Shown in pieces: positions 47,922 through 56,690 of a stretch of DNA of 64,000 bases. The DNA lies in contig JARKQG010000042.1 in NCBI GenBank assembly GCA_029974035.1, forward strand, positions 81,152-145,151, in the 5' to 3' direction. A model generated the notes under the pieces. The model searched no databases. It was not told the origin of the DNA and saw nothing but the letters and a program-made list of their open reading frames with translations. Position 1 is the stretch's first letter. The number at the start of each line of letters is the position of its first letter. The DNA comes from Eubacteriales bacterium (GTDB taxonomy: Bacteria; Bacillota_A; Clostridia; Christensenellales; Aristaeellaceae). Both the position numbers and the translations under genes were made by a program.

Positions 47922-48989
47922 ATGCGCGTGAACGGGTATACGCCGCGCCGGGCGATGTCCGACGCGCTGATTTTTCTTCTGACGATGGTCGGCGCGGCGG
48001 CGGCCTGCGCCCCGCTGCGCCTGGTCCGGGACGGCGGCGTATACATGCCGATGATCTTCCTGGCCGCGGTGCTGGTGGTCGCGCGCTTTACCACGGGCTA
48101 CGCCTACAGCGTGGCGGCGTCGGTGGCCAGCATCCTGTGGATCAGCTACAACTTCCGCCAGCCTTTTTTTGAATTTGATTTTCTGTACGGCGATCTTCTG
48201 ATGTTCGCGTGCATGCTGGCGGTGGCGCTTCTGACCAGCCGCATGACCCAGCAGATCCGCGAACAGGAGGGCGCCTACGCCGAGGCGGAGCGCGAGCGCG
48301 TGCGGGGCAACCTGCTGCGCGCGGTGTCCCACGACCTGAGGACGCCCCTCACCTCCATTCTGGGAGCCAGCTCCGCCATTTTGGACAGCGGCGACGCCCT
48401 CCCGCCGGAGCGGCGGCGCGAGTTGGTACGGGGCATCAGCGAGGACGCGGAATGGCTGATCCGCATGGTGGAAAACCTGCTGCTCATCACCAAGGTGGAG
48501 GGCGCGGCGCAGATCGTCAAGCGGTGTGAAGCCGTGGAGGAAGTGGTGGCGGAGGCGGTGCAGAAATTCCTCAAGCACTATCCGGACCGCGAGATCGAGG
48601 TCAGCGCGCCGGAGGAACTGCTGATGGCGCCGATGGACGCGCTGCTCATCGAGCAGGTGCTGTTCAACCTTTTGGAAAACGCGGCGCTGCACGGGAAGGC
48701 CGGCCACATCTCGCTGAAGGTTTTAAAATCCGGCCCGGAAGCGGTGCTGGAGGTGCGGGACGACGGCTGCGGCATCCAGAAGTCGGACGCGCAGCACCTC
48801 TTTGACGGCTACATGGGGCGCGTGGAGCGCGCCTCCAGCGACAACAGCCGGAACATGGGCATTGGCCTGTCCGTGTGCCTTTCGATCATACAGGCCCACG
48901 GCGGCGTCATGGAGGCGCGGAACGTGCGCCCGCGCGGCGCGCTGTTTCGCTTCACCCTTCCGCTAGAGGAGGCCGGCGATGGACAATAA
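47922..48989 (+). CDS. Sensor histidine kinase, KdpD C-terminal-like (DUF4118)
   Basis: The 355-residue protein (start ATG 47922; GTG 47919 or ATG 47955 possible) has three to four closely packed membrane helices near the N-terminus. These include IFLAAVLVVARFTTGYAYSVAASVASILWISYNF, the DUF4118 segment seen in KdpD. A HisKA domain with AVSHDLRTPLTSILG (His phosphorylation site) and a HATPase domain with NLLENAALHG, VRDDGCGI and GIGLSVCLSII follow. It lacks KdpD's N-terminal KdpD/USP domains. It forms a two-component pair with the next gene by an 11-bp overlap. No kdp pump genes are in the window, so the controlled genes are unknown. Confidence 0.9.
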   Translation: MRVNGYTPRRAMSDALIFLLTMVGAAAACAPLRLVRDGGVYMPMIFLAAVLVVARFTTGYAYSVAASVASILWISYNFRQPFFEFDFLYGDLLMFACMLAVALLTSRMTQQIREQEGAYAEAERERVRGNLLRAVSHDLRTPLTSILGASSAILDSGDALPPERRRELVRGISEDAEWLIRMVENLLLITKVEGAAQIVKRCEAVEEVVAEAVQKFLKHYPDREIEVSAPEELLMAPMDALLIEQVLFNLLENAALHGKAGHISLKVLKSGPEAVLEVRDDGCGIQKSDAQHLFDGYMGRVERASSDNSRNMGIGLSVCLSIIQAHGGVMEARNVRPRGALFRFTLPLEEAGDGQ

Positions 48990-49668
48990 ACCGTGTGTAC
49001 TGATCGTCGAAGACGAGCACAACATTCTGGGCTTCATGCGCACGGTGCTGCAGGCCAACGGCTTTCGTGTGATCGAAGCCATGGACGGGGCGCAGGCGCT
49101 GGCCATGCTGCCCTCCCACCTGCCGGACCTGATGATCCTGGACCTGGGCCTTCCGGATATGGACGGCATGGCGGTGATCAAGTCCGCGCGCCAGTGGTCG
49201 AAGATCCCCATTCTGGTGGTGTCCGCGCGGGATCAGGAGCTGGATAAGGTGCGGGCGTTGGACCTGGGCGCGGACGACTACGTGACCAAGCCCTTCGGCA
49301 CATCGGAACTGCTGGCCCGCATCCGCACGGAGCTCCGGCATGCGCAAGGCGCGTCGGCGCCGGGGGAGGTCTTTCGCTGCGGCGGTCTGACGGTGGATTT
49401 TTTCCGGCGGCGCGTGTTTGTGGACGGACGGGAGGCCCACCTGACGCAGAACGAGTTTCGCATCGTGACGGCGCTGGCGAAAAACGCGGGCCGAGTGCTG
49501 ACCTATGACGCGCTGATCGCCGAAGTCTGGGGCCCCAACGCGCTGGGGGACAACCAGATCCTGCGCGTCAACATGGCCAACATCCGCAGAAAGCTGGAAA
49601 AAAACCCCGCCGTTCCCCGGTACATCGTCACCGAAATCGGCGTGGGCTACCGGATGAACGAGTGCTGA
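48979..49668 (+). CDS. OmpR/KdpE-family response regulator
   Basis: The 229-residue protein has a receiver domain (VEDEHN acids, phospho-acceptor Asp in MILDLGLPDMDG, Thr/Ser in VVSARD, Lys in VTKPFG) and a C-terminal winged-helix Trans_reg_C domain. The latter includes LTQNEFRIVTALAKNAGRVLTYDALIAEVWG and LRVNMANIRRKLE, the classic KdpE-type recognition region. It overlaps the kinase gene by 11 bp. The targets are unknown; potassium or osmotic response is suggested only by family resemblance. Confidence 0.93.
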   Translation: MDNKPCVLIVEDEHNILGFMRTVLQANGFRVIEAMDGAQALAMLPSHLPDLMILDLGLPDMDGMAVIKSARQWSKIPILVVSARDQELDKVRALDLGADDYVTKPFGTSELLARIRTELRHAQGASAPGEVFRCGGLTVDFFRRRVFVDGREAHLTQNEFRIVTALAKNAGRVLTYDALIAEVWGPNALGDNQILRVNMANIRRKLEKNPAVPRYIVTEIGVGYRMNEC

Positions 49669-49731
49669 ACGGCGCAAAAGCCGGGAGCGCCGAATCTTGT
49701 CATCTTCTTTATGGCGGATTGGCGTCAAATA

Positions 49732-49740
49732 TGATATAAT
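49732..49740 (+). promoter_or_regulatory. Extended -10 promoter of the secDF transcript
   Basis: TGATATAAT (49732-49740) is an exact TGnTATAAT extended -10 element. No good -35 stands 17 bp upstream, consistent with an extended -10 promoter. It lies in the 152-bp gap before secD. Confidence 0.7.
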
Positions 49741-49776
49741 CGTTTTCGTGTGATCGGAAGGGCGGAGGTTCCGAGC

Positions 49777-49824
49777 ATGACGCAAATTGCCCGGCGCGCC
49801 GGGCATGTGGAGGTATGGGGATGA
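49777..49824 (+). CDS. Putative 15-residue leader peptide ORF coupled to secD
   Basis: ATG 49777 has GGAGG at 49764-49768 (8-nt spacing) and encodes MTQIARRAGHVEVWG. Its TGA (49822-49824) overlaps the secD ATG (49821) as ATGA. A perfect 16-bp palindrome (49789-49804) lies inside it, just before the secD ribosome site. Translation through the palindrome would expose that site, so the ORF may couple or regulate secD. It is too short to be an export-sensing arrest peptide of the SecM, VemP or MifM type, and no known arrest motif is seen. It could be fortuitous. Confidence 0.45.
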   Translation: MTQIARRAGHVEVWG

Positions 49825-51101
49825 AAGTCAACAAGGCTACGTTCTTTATCGTGCTGGGCTTGACGCTGGTGGTCGCGTGTGTCGCGCTCTTCGGCGTGCA
49901 CTTCCAGGTGGACAAGTACAAATTTGACCTGCCCGGCGTGGGCGACATGCGCTTTGGCATCGACATCCGCGGCGGCGTCGACGCGGTGTACGAGCCGGTC
50001 GGGCTGGACCGCGTGCCCACCGCCGACGAGCTGGAGAGCGCCCGCGCGGTCATCGAAACCCGCCTGGACCAGAAGAACATCCTGGACCGCGATGTGACGG
50101 TGGACCGCACCAACGGCGACATCATCGTGCGCTTCCCCTGGAAGTCGGACGAAACGGACTTCGATCCCCAGAAGGCGATTTCCGAGCTGGGCGAAACCGC
50201 CAAGCTGACCTTCCGGGACACCGAGGGCAACGTGGTGGTGGACGGCTCCCACGTGACCCGCTCCGTGGTGGCGCAGGACTCGGACACCGGCGGCTACGAG
50301 GTATCGCTGAACTTTGACGATGAGGGCAAGAAGCTCTTTGCCGAAGCCACCGCCAAGATGATCGGCAAACCCATTTCCATCTACATGGACGAGACGCTGA
50401 TCACCGCGCCCACGGTGCAGACGGCCATCCCCAACGGTGAGGCCCGCATCACCGGCACCGGTACGCTGGCGGAAACCTCCGCGCTGGCGCAGAAGATCGC
50501 GGCCGGCGCGCTGCCCTTCTCCATGGAGGCGCGCAACTACTCCACCATCAGCCCGACCTTGGGCGCCGGCGCCCTCAACATCATGGTGATGGCGGGCTCG
50601 ATCGCCTTTGCGATCATCTGCATCCTGCTGATCCTCTACTACAAGCTGTCCGGCGTGGTGGCGAGCATCGCGCTTTTGATCCAGGTCAGCGGTCAGCTGC
50701 TGGCGCTTTCGATCCCGCAGATCACGCTGACGCTGCCCGGCATCGCGGGCGTGATCCTGTCCATCGGCATGGGCGTCGACGCCAACATCATCATCGGCGA
50801 GCGCATCTCCGAGGAGATCAAGGCCGGGCGGAAGACCCAGGCCGCCATCTCGGCGGGCTTCAAAAATGCCTTCTCCTCGGTGTTTGACGGCAACATCACC
50901 GTCATGATCGTGGCGATCATCCTGATGGTGCTGGGTTCCGGCGCCATGCTGTCCTTCGCCTATTCGCTGCTCACCGGCGTGCTGCTCAACTTCCTGGCGG
51001 GCGTCACCGCGTCCCGCCTGATGATGCGCTCCCTCAGCCTCTATCCGAAGCTGTCGAAGGAGTCGCTGTATACCTGCCTGACGAGGAGGGTTACGCTGTG
51101 A
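49821..51101 (+). CDS. secD: Protein translocase subunit SecD
   Basis: The start is ATG 49821, 7 nt after GGAGG; ATG 49815 is too close to that site. The 426-residue protein has an N-terminal membrane helix, an extracytoplasmic P1 domain beginning with GIDIRGGVDAVY (family D1-like motif) and six C-terminal helices. Family motifs include GVDANIIIGERISEEI (D4-like) and LTLPGIAGVILSIGM. It has the compact clostridial size, shorter than the 615-residue E. coli protein. With SecF it uses the proton or sodium gradient to pull secreted proteins out of SecYEG. It is separate from SecF, not fused as in Bacillus. Confidence 0.95.
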   Translation: MKVNKATFFIVLGLTLVVACVALFGVHFQVDKYKFDLPGVGDMRFGIDIRGGVDAVYEPVGLDRVPTADELESARAVIETRLDQKNILDRDVTVDRTNGDIIVRFPWKSDETDFDPQKAISELGETAKLTFRDTEGNVVVDGSHVTRSVVAQDSDTGGYEVSLNFDDEGKKLFAEATAKMIGKPISIYMDETLITAPTVQTAIPNGEARITGTGTLAETSALAQKIAAGALPFSMEARNYSTISPTLGAGALNIMVMAGSIAFAIICILLILYYKLSGVVASIALLIQVSGQLLALSIPQITLTLPGIAGVILSIGMGVDANIIIGERISEEIKAGRKTQAAISAGFKNAFSSVFDGNITVMIVAIILMVLGSGAMLSFAYSLLTGVLLNFLAGVTASRLMMRSLSLYPKLSKESLYTCLTRRVTL

Positions 51102-52060
51102 AAAAGTACTTCACCTTCTACGCCCATCGCAAGATCTTCTTCATGATCTCCATCGCGATCATGGTCATCGGCCTCATCGGCGTCATGGTCCGCGGCGTGC
51201 AGCTGGACATCCAGTTCACCGGCGGCGCGATTTTGAAGTACAGCTATCAGGGGGAGCTTAACGCCGAGGAGGTGGCCGACGAGGCTTCCCGGCTTCTGGG
51301 CCGCCTGACCACCGCCCAGATCACCAACGACCTCAATACCGGCGAAAACCGCGTGGTGCTGAACCTGGCGGGCGAGTACGGCATGTCCTCCGAGGAGCAG
51401 GCGGACTTCCTGGCCAAGCTCAACGAAAAGTTCCCGACGGCCCAGTTCGTATCCGCCGAATCCTCGCTGGTGCAGCCCTTCTTCGGACACCGGTTCCTTG
51501 AGCGCAGCATCTTTGCGGTACTGCTGGCACTGGCGCTGATTCTGGTGTACGAGTGGATCACCTTCCGCAAGATCGGCGGCCTTCTGGCGGGCCTGGCCGC
51601 GCTGGTGGCGCTGTTCCACGATTTGCTGGTGGTGTTCTTCACCTGCGTCATCGCGGGCATCCCGATCGGCGATTCCTTCGTCGCGGTGGCGCTGTCGATC
51701 ATCGGCTACTCCATCAACGACACGATCGTCGTCTTTGACCGGATCCGCGAGAACCGCAGGATTCACCCCAAGGAGTCGCTGGAGACCATCGCGGACCTGT
51801 CCGTGAGCCAGTCGATGACCCGGTCGATCAATACCAACATCGCGGTCACCATTTCGGTGGCGCTGATCTACTTCCTTGCAATGCGCTCCAGCCTGGATTC
51901 CGTCGTCAGCTTCGCGCTGCCGATGACCATCGGCTCCATCAGCGGCTGCTACTCGACGCTGTGCCTGTGCGGCCCGCTGTGGGTGATGTGGCAGAAGCGC
52001 CGCGAAAAGAAGGGCCCCGAGCCCGCGAAGGACGCCGGCACCGCCAACGCCAAGGCGTAG
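51098..52060 (+). CDS. secF: Protein translocase subunit SecF
   Basis: The start is GTG 51098, overlapping the secD stop (GTGA), with GAGGAGGG upstream; 320 residues. It has one N-terminal helix, a small extracytoplasmic domain with DIQFTGGAILKY and five C-terminal helices. SecF motifs include IGYSINDTIVVFDRIRENRR and the SINTNIAV segment. The charged C-terminus is low-complexity. It forms the SecDF complex. Its location with secD upstream of many secreted-protein genes fits a cell with heavy export demand, but that link is inference. Confidence 0.95.
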   Translation: MKKYFTFYAHRKIFFMISIAIMVIGLIGVMVRGVQLDIQFTGGAILKYSYQGELNAEEVADEASRLLGRLTTAQITNDLNTGENRVVLNLAGEYGMSSEEQADFLAKLNEKFPTAQFVSAESSLVQPFFGHRFLERSIFAVLLALALILVYEWITFRKIGGLLAGLAALVALFHDLLVVFFTCVIAGIPIGDSFVAVALSIIGYSINDTIVVFDRIRENRRIHPKESLETIADLSVSQSMTRSINTNIAVTISVALIYFLAMRSSLDSVVSFALPMTIGSISGCYSTLCLCGPLWVMWQKRREKKGPEPAKDAGTANAKA

Positions 52061-52079
52061 GGGAGGCCCGCGCATATGA

Positions 52080-52111
52080 GTTTGAAGCCCGCCAAATGGC
52101 GGGCTTCAAAC
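52080..52111. terminator. 14-bp inverted repeat between convergent genes
   Basis: GTTTGAAGCCCGCC and its perfect complement flank an AAAT loop. The A/T part lies inside the stem and neither strand has a following T-run, so it is an atypical bidirectional terminator or mRNA end-protecting hairpin. Confidence 0.5.
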
Positions 52112-52140
52112 ATTGGAAAAACCCCGGATACGCCCGCGCG

Positions 52141-52617
52141 TCAGGTGATCTTGATCGCGGAAATCTTCCCGCCGGAGGCCTTGACCTGGAGCTTGCGGCT
52201 TCCCGATTTGTAGGTGTAGACCCGTCCGCTCTTTTTGAACTTCTTGCCGTACATTCCGGTCATCTTCGAGTAGCCGTGTCCCACCTTGAGCCCGCCGGCG
52301 GTGGGGACGGATTTGCCCACGATCAGGATGGATACGATTTTTTCCTTGCGCAGCTTGGAGCTGTACAGCGTCGTCACCCGAACGCCCTTCTTTTTGAAGG
52401 TATAGGTATATGAAGCGAGGGTGCCGTTCGTTTCGTTGAGTTTTCTGGAATAGGTGCCCAGCTTTGACTTCCACTTGGTGGAGGTCTGACCCACGCGGTA
52501 ATTGACGCCTCCGATCTTCATGCCCGCCCGGGCCGCCGAAAAGGACGCCGCCCCGGCCGGAAGGCTCATGGCCAGGCACGCTGAGATCAAAAGCCATACC
52601 ATCATCTTGCGTTTCAT
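52141..52617 (-). CDS. Small secreted protein of unknown function
   Basis: The 158-residue protein has a clear signal peptide (MKRKMMVWLLISACLAMSLPAGAA, cleavage near AGAA-SF). The mature part is small, very basic (many Lys in SxKxxSKLGTYSRK, YTFKKKGVRV, KKFKKSGRVYTYKSGSRK) and rich in alternating hydrophobic/polar residues, suggesting beta strands. I do not recognise a family. A basic beta-rich protein could bind anionic wall polymers, but nothing proves this. It has its own consensus promoter and is convergent with secF. Confidence 0.8.
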   Translation of the reverse strand: MKRKMMVWLLISACLAMSLPAGAASFSAARAGMKIGGVNYRVGQTSTKWKSKLGTYSRKLNETNGTLASYTYTFKKKGVRVTTLYSSKLRKEKIVSILIVGKSVPTAGGLKVGHGYSKMTGMYGKKFKKSGRVYTYKSGSRKLQVKASGGKISAIKIT

Positions 52618-52644
52618 ATCGATCCCTCCCTCATCTGTCCCTTC

Positions 52645-52673
52645 ATGATATCCGGGTTCTTCCAGATTGTCAA
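52645..52673 (-). promoter_or_regulatory. Sigma-A promoter of the small secreted protein gene
   Basis: On the minus strand TTGACA (52673-52668), a 17-bp spacer and TATCAT (52650-52645), 28 bp before the ATG. Confidence 0.85.
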
Positions 52674-52680
52674 GCCCATT

Positions 52681-52838
52681 GCGCGCACGCCACCTTGATG
52701 GAAAATCAACGAACGATCCATAAAAAGGAAAAATATCACCAAATTATGAAAATATTATACTGGAATATGGGCTAAAATATGATAATATATAAAAGAGGCG
52801 GGCTCCGCGTGCCCGCCAAAAGCAAGGAGGGTGAGCCT
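52681..52838 (+). promoter_or_regulatory. AT-rich regulatory region of the second ABC operon
   Basis: This 158-bp stretch is much richer in A/T than its surroundings, especially 52720-52795. It holds several possible -10 boxes (TATACT at 52756, TATGAT at 52778, GATAAT at 52781) without a clear consensus -35. ATGGA (52698) and TCCAT (52717) form a short inverted repeat. The promoter cannot be fixed to one position. Confidence 0.45.
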
Positions 52839-53756
52839 ATGAAGAAAATCCTGTCCCTGGCGCTGGTTCTCCTGTTGGCTGCGATCCCCGCGTTGGCCGC
52901 GTCCAACGAAATCGCGTTCCTGCCTCCTGCGATGACGAGTCCCTTCTACGCAAGCTGCATTGAGGGCGCGAAGCCCGTCGCGGAAGCCGCGGGCTATACG
53001 CTGACGGTCATGGCGCCCGAGGTGGAGAGCGACTATGCGGGCCAGATGCAGTTGATCGAAGACATGATTACCAAGGGCGTTGCCGGCATCGCGGTGTGCG
53101 GCATCAACATCGACGCGCTGGTGGCCGGCGTCAAGAAGGCCAACGCCGCCGGCATTCCGGTGGTCATGTTCAACACCATCACCGAGCTGGAAGGCTGCGA
53201 CGTGTTCGCCTATTCCGGATACAATCAGTACAACGGCGGCGGCAAGATCGCGGACTGGGTGAACGAAAAAACCGGCGGCACCGCCAATGTGGCCATCATC
53301 GAGGGCCTGCCGTCCGATTACACCACCCAGCGCATGGGCGGCTTTGTGGATAAGTGCGCCGAAGCCTATCCGGGCGTCAAGGTCGTGGCCAGCCAGGCGG
53401 GCGACTGGGAGCGCGAGAAGGGCATGAACGCGGCCACCAACATGCTGCAGGCGCATCCGGAGATCAACGTGTTCTACGGCCTGTCCGACGAGATGGCGCT
53501 GGGCGCCGCCCAGGCCTGCAAGCAGGCCGGCCGCACCGACATCCTCTGCGTCGGGCTGGACGGCAACCCCAACGCCAAGGAGGCCGTCAAGGCCGGCGAC
53601 CTGACCGCCACGCTGGACGTGGGCCCCGTGGACATCGGAAAGAACGCCATCGAGGCGCTCATCAAGGCCATTGACGGCGAAACCCTCGAGAACAAGATCA
53701 TCGAGGCCGAGACCACCGTCGTTGACAGCACGAACGTCGACCAGTTCCTCAAGTAA
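52839..53756 (+). CDS. Sugar ABC transporter substrate-binding protein (ribose/RbsB-like)
   Basis: The 305-residue protein starts at ATG 52839 behind AAGGAGGG. It has a signal peptide (MKKILSLALVLLLAAIPALA) without a lipobox Cys, and a Peripla_BP_4 fold: EIAFLPPAMTSPFYASCIEGA, QMQLIEDMITKGVAGI, PVVMFNTI and GDLTATLDVGPVDIGKNAIEAL. This is the RbsB/XylF-like class for monosaccharides or related compounds. It is distinct from the YtfQ-type proteins at 38887 and 43092. The following ATPase and permease genes complete the importer. The specific sugar is not predictable from the sequence. Confidence 0.9.
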   Translation: MKKILSLALVLLLAAIPALAASNEIAFLPPAMTSPFYASCIEGAKPVAEAAGYTLTVMAPEVESDYAGQMQLIEDMITKGVAGIAVCGINIDALVAGVKKANAAGIPVVMFNTITELEGCDVFAYSGYNQYNGGGKIADWVNEKTGGTANVAIIEGLPSDYTTQRMGGFVDKCAEAYPGVKVVASQAGDWEREKGMNAATNMLQAHPEINVFYGLSDEMALGAAQACKQAGRTDILCVGLDGNPNAKEAVKAGDLTATLDVGPVDIGKNAIEALIKAIDGETLENKIIEAETTVVDSTNVDQFLK

Positions 53757-53799
53757 ACCGGGCTTGCCTCCGGGCGAACCCCCTTTAGGGAGTGACGTT

Positions 53800-55308
53800 A
53801 TGGCCGCCTATCTTGAGATGCGAAGGATTGTCAAGCGCTTTCCGGGCGTGCTCGCGCTGAACAATGTGGACCTGTCCGTCGAACAGGGGGAGATCCACGC
53901 GCTGCTGGGGGAAAACGGCGCGGGCAAGTCCACGCTGATGAAGATTCTTGCGGGTGCCTACCAGAAGGACGAGGGCGCCATCTTGATTGGCGGCCAGAAC
54001 GTCGAGATCCGCTCGCCCAGCCATGCCCGGGAAAAGGGCATTTCCATCATCTATCAGGAGCTGAACCTGATTCCCCAGCTCACCGTGGCGGAGAACATCT
54101 TTCTGGGCCGCCTCATGACCGGCGCGGGCGGGAAGGTGGATTGGGGCGCCATGCTCCGGGAGGCCCAGCGGATGCTGGACAGGCTGGAGGTGGCCATCGA
54201 CGCCCGGGCCTGCGTCCGGGACCTGGGCATCGCCCAGATGCAGATGGTCGAGGTGGCCAAGGCGCTATCGCTCCAGTCAAAGATCCTCATCATGGACGAG
54301 CCCACCGCGCCGCTGACCGGCAGGGAGACGGAGATGCTCTTTGCGGTCATGCGCCGGCTCAGGGCGGAGGGCGTCGCCATCATCTACATATCCCACCACC
54401 TGGAGGAAGTGCTGGAGGTCGCCGACCGGGCCACCATCCTCCGGGACGGTGCCAACGTGACGGTGGTCGATGTGGCCGATACCACCCTGGACGAGCTGAT
54501 CCGCCACATGGTGGGCCGGGAATTGAAGGAGAAGTTTCCCAAGATCCGGGTGCCGCTGGGCGGCGAAGTGCTGCGCGTCGAACACCTGACTGCCGGAAAG
54601 CGCGTGCAGGACGTCAGCTTTTCGGTGCGCGCGGGGGAGATTCTGGGCATCGCGGGGCTGGTGGGCGCCGGGCGCACGGAGACGGCCCGCGCCGTCTTTG
54701 GCATGGACCCGGTCCGCTCGGGGCAGGTGTACGTGGCGGGGAAGCCCGTGCCCATCCGCCGCCCGCTGGACGCCATCCGCGCCGGGCTGGGCTTTGCCAC
54801 CGAGGACCGCAAGAGCGAGGGGCTGGTGCTGGCCATGAGCGTGGGGGAGAACATCACGCTGGCGTCCCTCGACCAGTTTGGCGGCCCGTGGCACATGAAC
54901 CTCGGCCAGGAAAAGCGGTCGGTGGCGGAGTTCATCGAAAAGCTGAACATCAAAACGCCGTCGGTCCTGCAGAAGGCGCGCAACCTCTCCGGCGGCAACC
55001 AGCAGAAGGGGGTGCTGGCCAAGTGGCTGATGAGCCGCTCCCGCGCGTTCCTCTTTGACGAACCGACCCGCGGCATCGACGTGGGCGCGAAGATCGAGGT
55101 CTACAACATCATCAACGAGCTGATCCGCCAGGGGGCGGCGGTGGTGCTGATCTCCTCGGAAATGCCGGAGATCCTGGGCATGAGCGACCGCATCTGCGTG
55201 ATGCATCAGGGGCGCATCACCGCCACGCTGGACCGCGCGGAGGTGGACGTGACCCAGGAAATGCTCTTGTACTACGCCACCGGCGGCGACGAGAAGCACT
55301 CCGCATAG
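53800..55308 (+). CDS. Sugar ABC transporter ATP-binding protein (RbsA-like, two ABC domains)
   Basis: The start is ATG 53800, behind AGGGAG; 502 residues. It has two fused nucleotide-binding domains. Domain 1 has GENGAGKST, DLGIAQMQM in place of a canonical signature, and ILIMDEPTAPL. Domain 2 has the usual degenerate Walker A GLVGAGRTE, LSGGNQQK and LFDEPTRGID. It is about 43 bp downstream of the binding-protein gene and is followed by one permease. It energises ribose-type monosaccharide uptake. Confidence 0.93.
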   Translation: MAAYLEMRRIVKRFPGVLALNNVDLSVEQGEIHALLGENGAGKSTLMKILAGAYQKDEGAILIGGQNVEIRSPSHAREKGISIIYQELNLIPQLTVAENIFLGRLMTGAGGKVDWGAMLREAQRMLDRLEVAIDARACVRDLGIAQMQMVEVAKALSLQSKILIMDEPTAPLTGRETEMLFAVMRRLRAEGVAIIYISHHLEEVLEVADRATILRDGANVTVVDVADTTLDELIRHMVGRELKEKFPKIRVPLGGEVLRVEHLTAGKRVQDVSFSVRAGEILGIAGLVGAGRTETARAVFGMDPVRSGQVYVAGKPVPIRRPLDAIRAGLGFATEDRKSEGLVLAMSVGENITLASLDQFGGPWHMNLGQEKRSVAEFIEKLNIKTPSVLQKARNLSGGNQQKGVLAKWLMSRSRAFLFDEPTRGIDVGAKIEVYNIINELIRQGAAVVLISSEMPEILGMSDRICVMHQGRITATLDRAEVDVTQEMLLYYATGGDEKHSA

Positions 55309-55314
55309 CGCGAA

Positions 55315-55332
55315 GCGGGGCCGCGGCCCCGC
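55315..55332 (+). terminator. Palindromic GC hairpin between ATPase and permease genes
   Basis: GCGGGGCCGCGGCCCCGC is an 18-bp perfect palindrome just after the ATPase stop, without a T-run. It is probably an intercistronic stability or attenuation element. Confidence 0.5.
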
Positions 55333-55359
55333 CCAAGAGAAGAAAAGGGGTATTGGACC

Positions 55360-56316
<957 letters not shown>

Positions 56317-56392
56317 CGAAATGGCCTGGAGCCAGATGCCGCGCCTGCGGATGTTACCCAAAATCAAATGTAAACCAGCAAAACAAGCATTC

Positions 56393-56423
56393 CTTTCCGG
56401 CCGTGGGTTACATGGCCGGAAAG
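56393..56423. terminator. Long inverted repeat before the fibre operon promoter
   Basis: CTTTCCGGCC (56393-56402) pairs with GGCCGGAAAG (56414-56423). Three further pairs, including one G:T, extend the stem inside the loop. It lies between the ABC operon and the next promoter and probably ends the upstream transcript, although no T-run follows. Confidence 0.55.
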
Positions 56424-56441
56424 AATTTAATGTGGAATATA

Positions 56442-56470
56442 TTGACAGACACGTATCCATCATGTATAAT
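56442..56470 (+). promoter_or_regulatory. Perfect-consensus sigma-A promoter of the riboswitch/fibre operon
   Basis: TTGACA (56442-56447), a 17-bp spacer and TATAAT (56465-56470) match consensus at every position. The transcript should start near 56477, about 20 nt before the first aptamer. Constitutive strong initiation implies that control is exerted by the RNA leader. Confidence 0.93.
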
Positions 56471-56498
56471 CACAGCCGAGAAAGGAACTTATCTCATA

Positions 56499-56595
56499 AG
56501 GTGCTCAGAGCAAACCGGGCGAAAGCCCGGGACGCAAAGCTAAAGGGCCTAAACCATCCGGGAGTCCGGAGGGCAACGGCAGCCAGTTCCCATCT
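56499..56595 (+). promoter_or_regulatory. GEMM-I cyclic-dinucleotide riboswitch aptamer 1 (A at position 20)
   Basis: The RNA has the conserved GEMM-I (cyclic di-GMP-I) series: GCAAACC, a GC stem capped by the GAAA tetraloop (56521-56524), GGGACGCAAAGC, the tetraloop receptor GGCCTAAACC, a P3 stem and GGCAGCCAG. P1 is AGGTG (56499-56503) with CATCT (56591-56595). By alignment with the V. cholerae Vc2 aptamer, the ligand-contacting position 20 is A in CAGAGCAAACC, whereas Vc2 has G. A47 in GCAAAGC is kept. A20 is the mark of GEMM-Ib variants that bind 3',3'-cGAMP or have relaxed specificity. It is followed after 3 nt by a second aptamer. Confidence 0.93.
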
Positions 56596-56598
56596 ATA

Positions 56599-56686
56599 AG
56601 ATGCTCATGGCAAACCATGCGAAAGCGTGGGGCGCAAAACTACAGGGTCTAAACGCCGCGAGGCGCATGACAGCCAGCTACCATCT
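56599..56686 (+). promoter_or_regulatory. GEMM-I c-di-GMP riboswitch aptamer 2 (G at position 20)
   Basis: This second aptamer has GGCAAACC, a stem with a GAAA tetraloop, GGGGCGCAAAAC, GGGTCTAAAC (receptor with some change), a short P3 hairpin CGCCGCGAGGCG and ACAGCCAG. P1 is AGATG (56599-56603) with CATCT (56682-56686), perfectly paired. Position 20 is G (CATGGCAAACC), the canonical c-di-GMP form. A GC hairpin follows at 56691-56714. CCTCCT (56717-56722) could pair with the AGGAGG ribosome site (56793-56798) of the first fibre gene, so the output may be translational. Confidence 0.93.
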
Positions 56687-56690
56687 GATC

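Noticed and set aside
47922..49668. Full KdpDE potassium system
   Set aside because: The kinase lacks the N-terminal KdpD and USP domains, and no kdpABC genes are in the window; only family resemblance is claimed.
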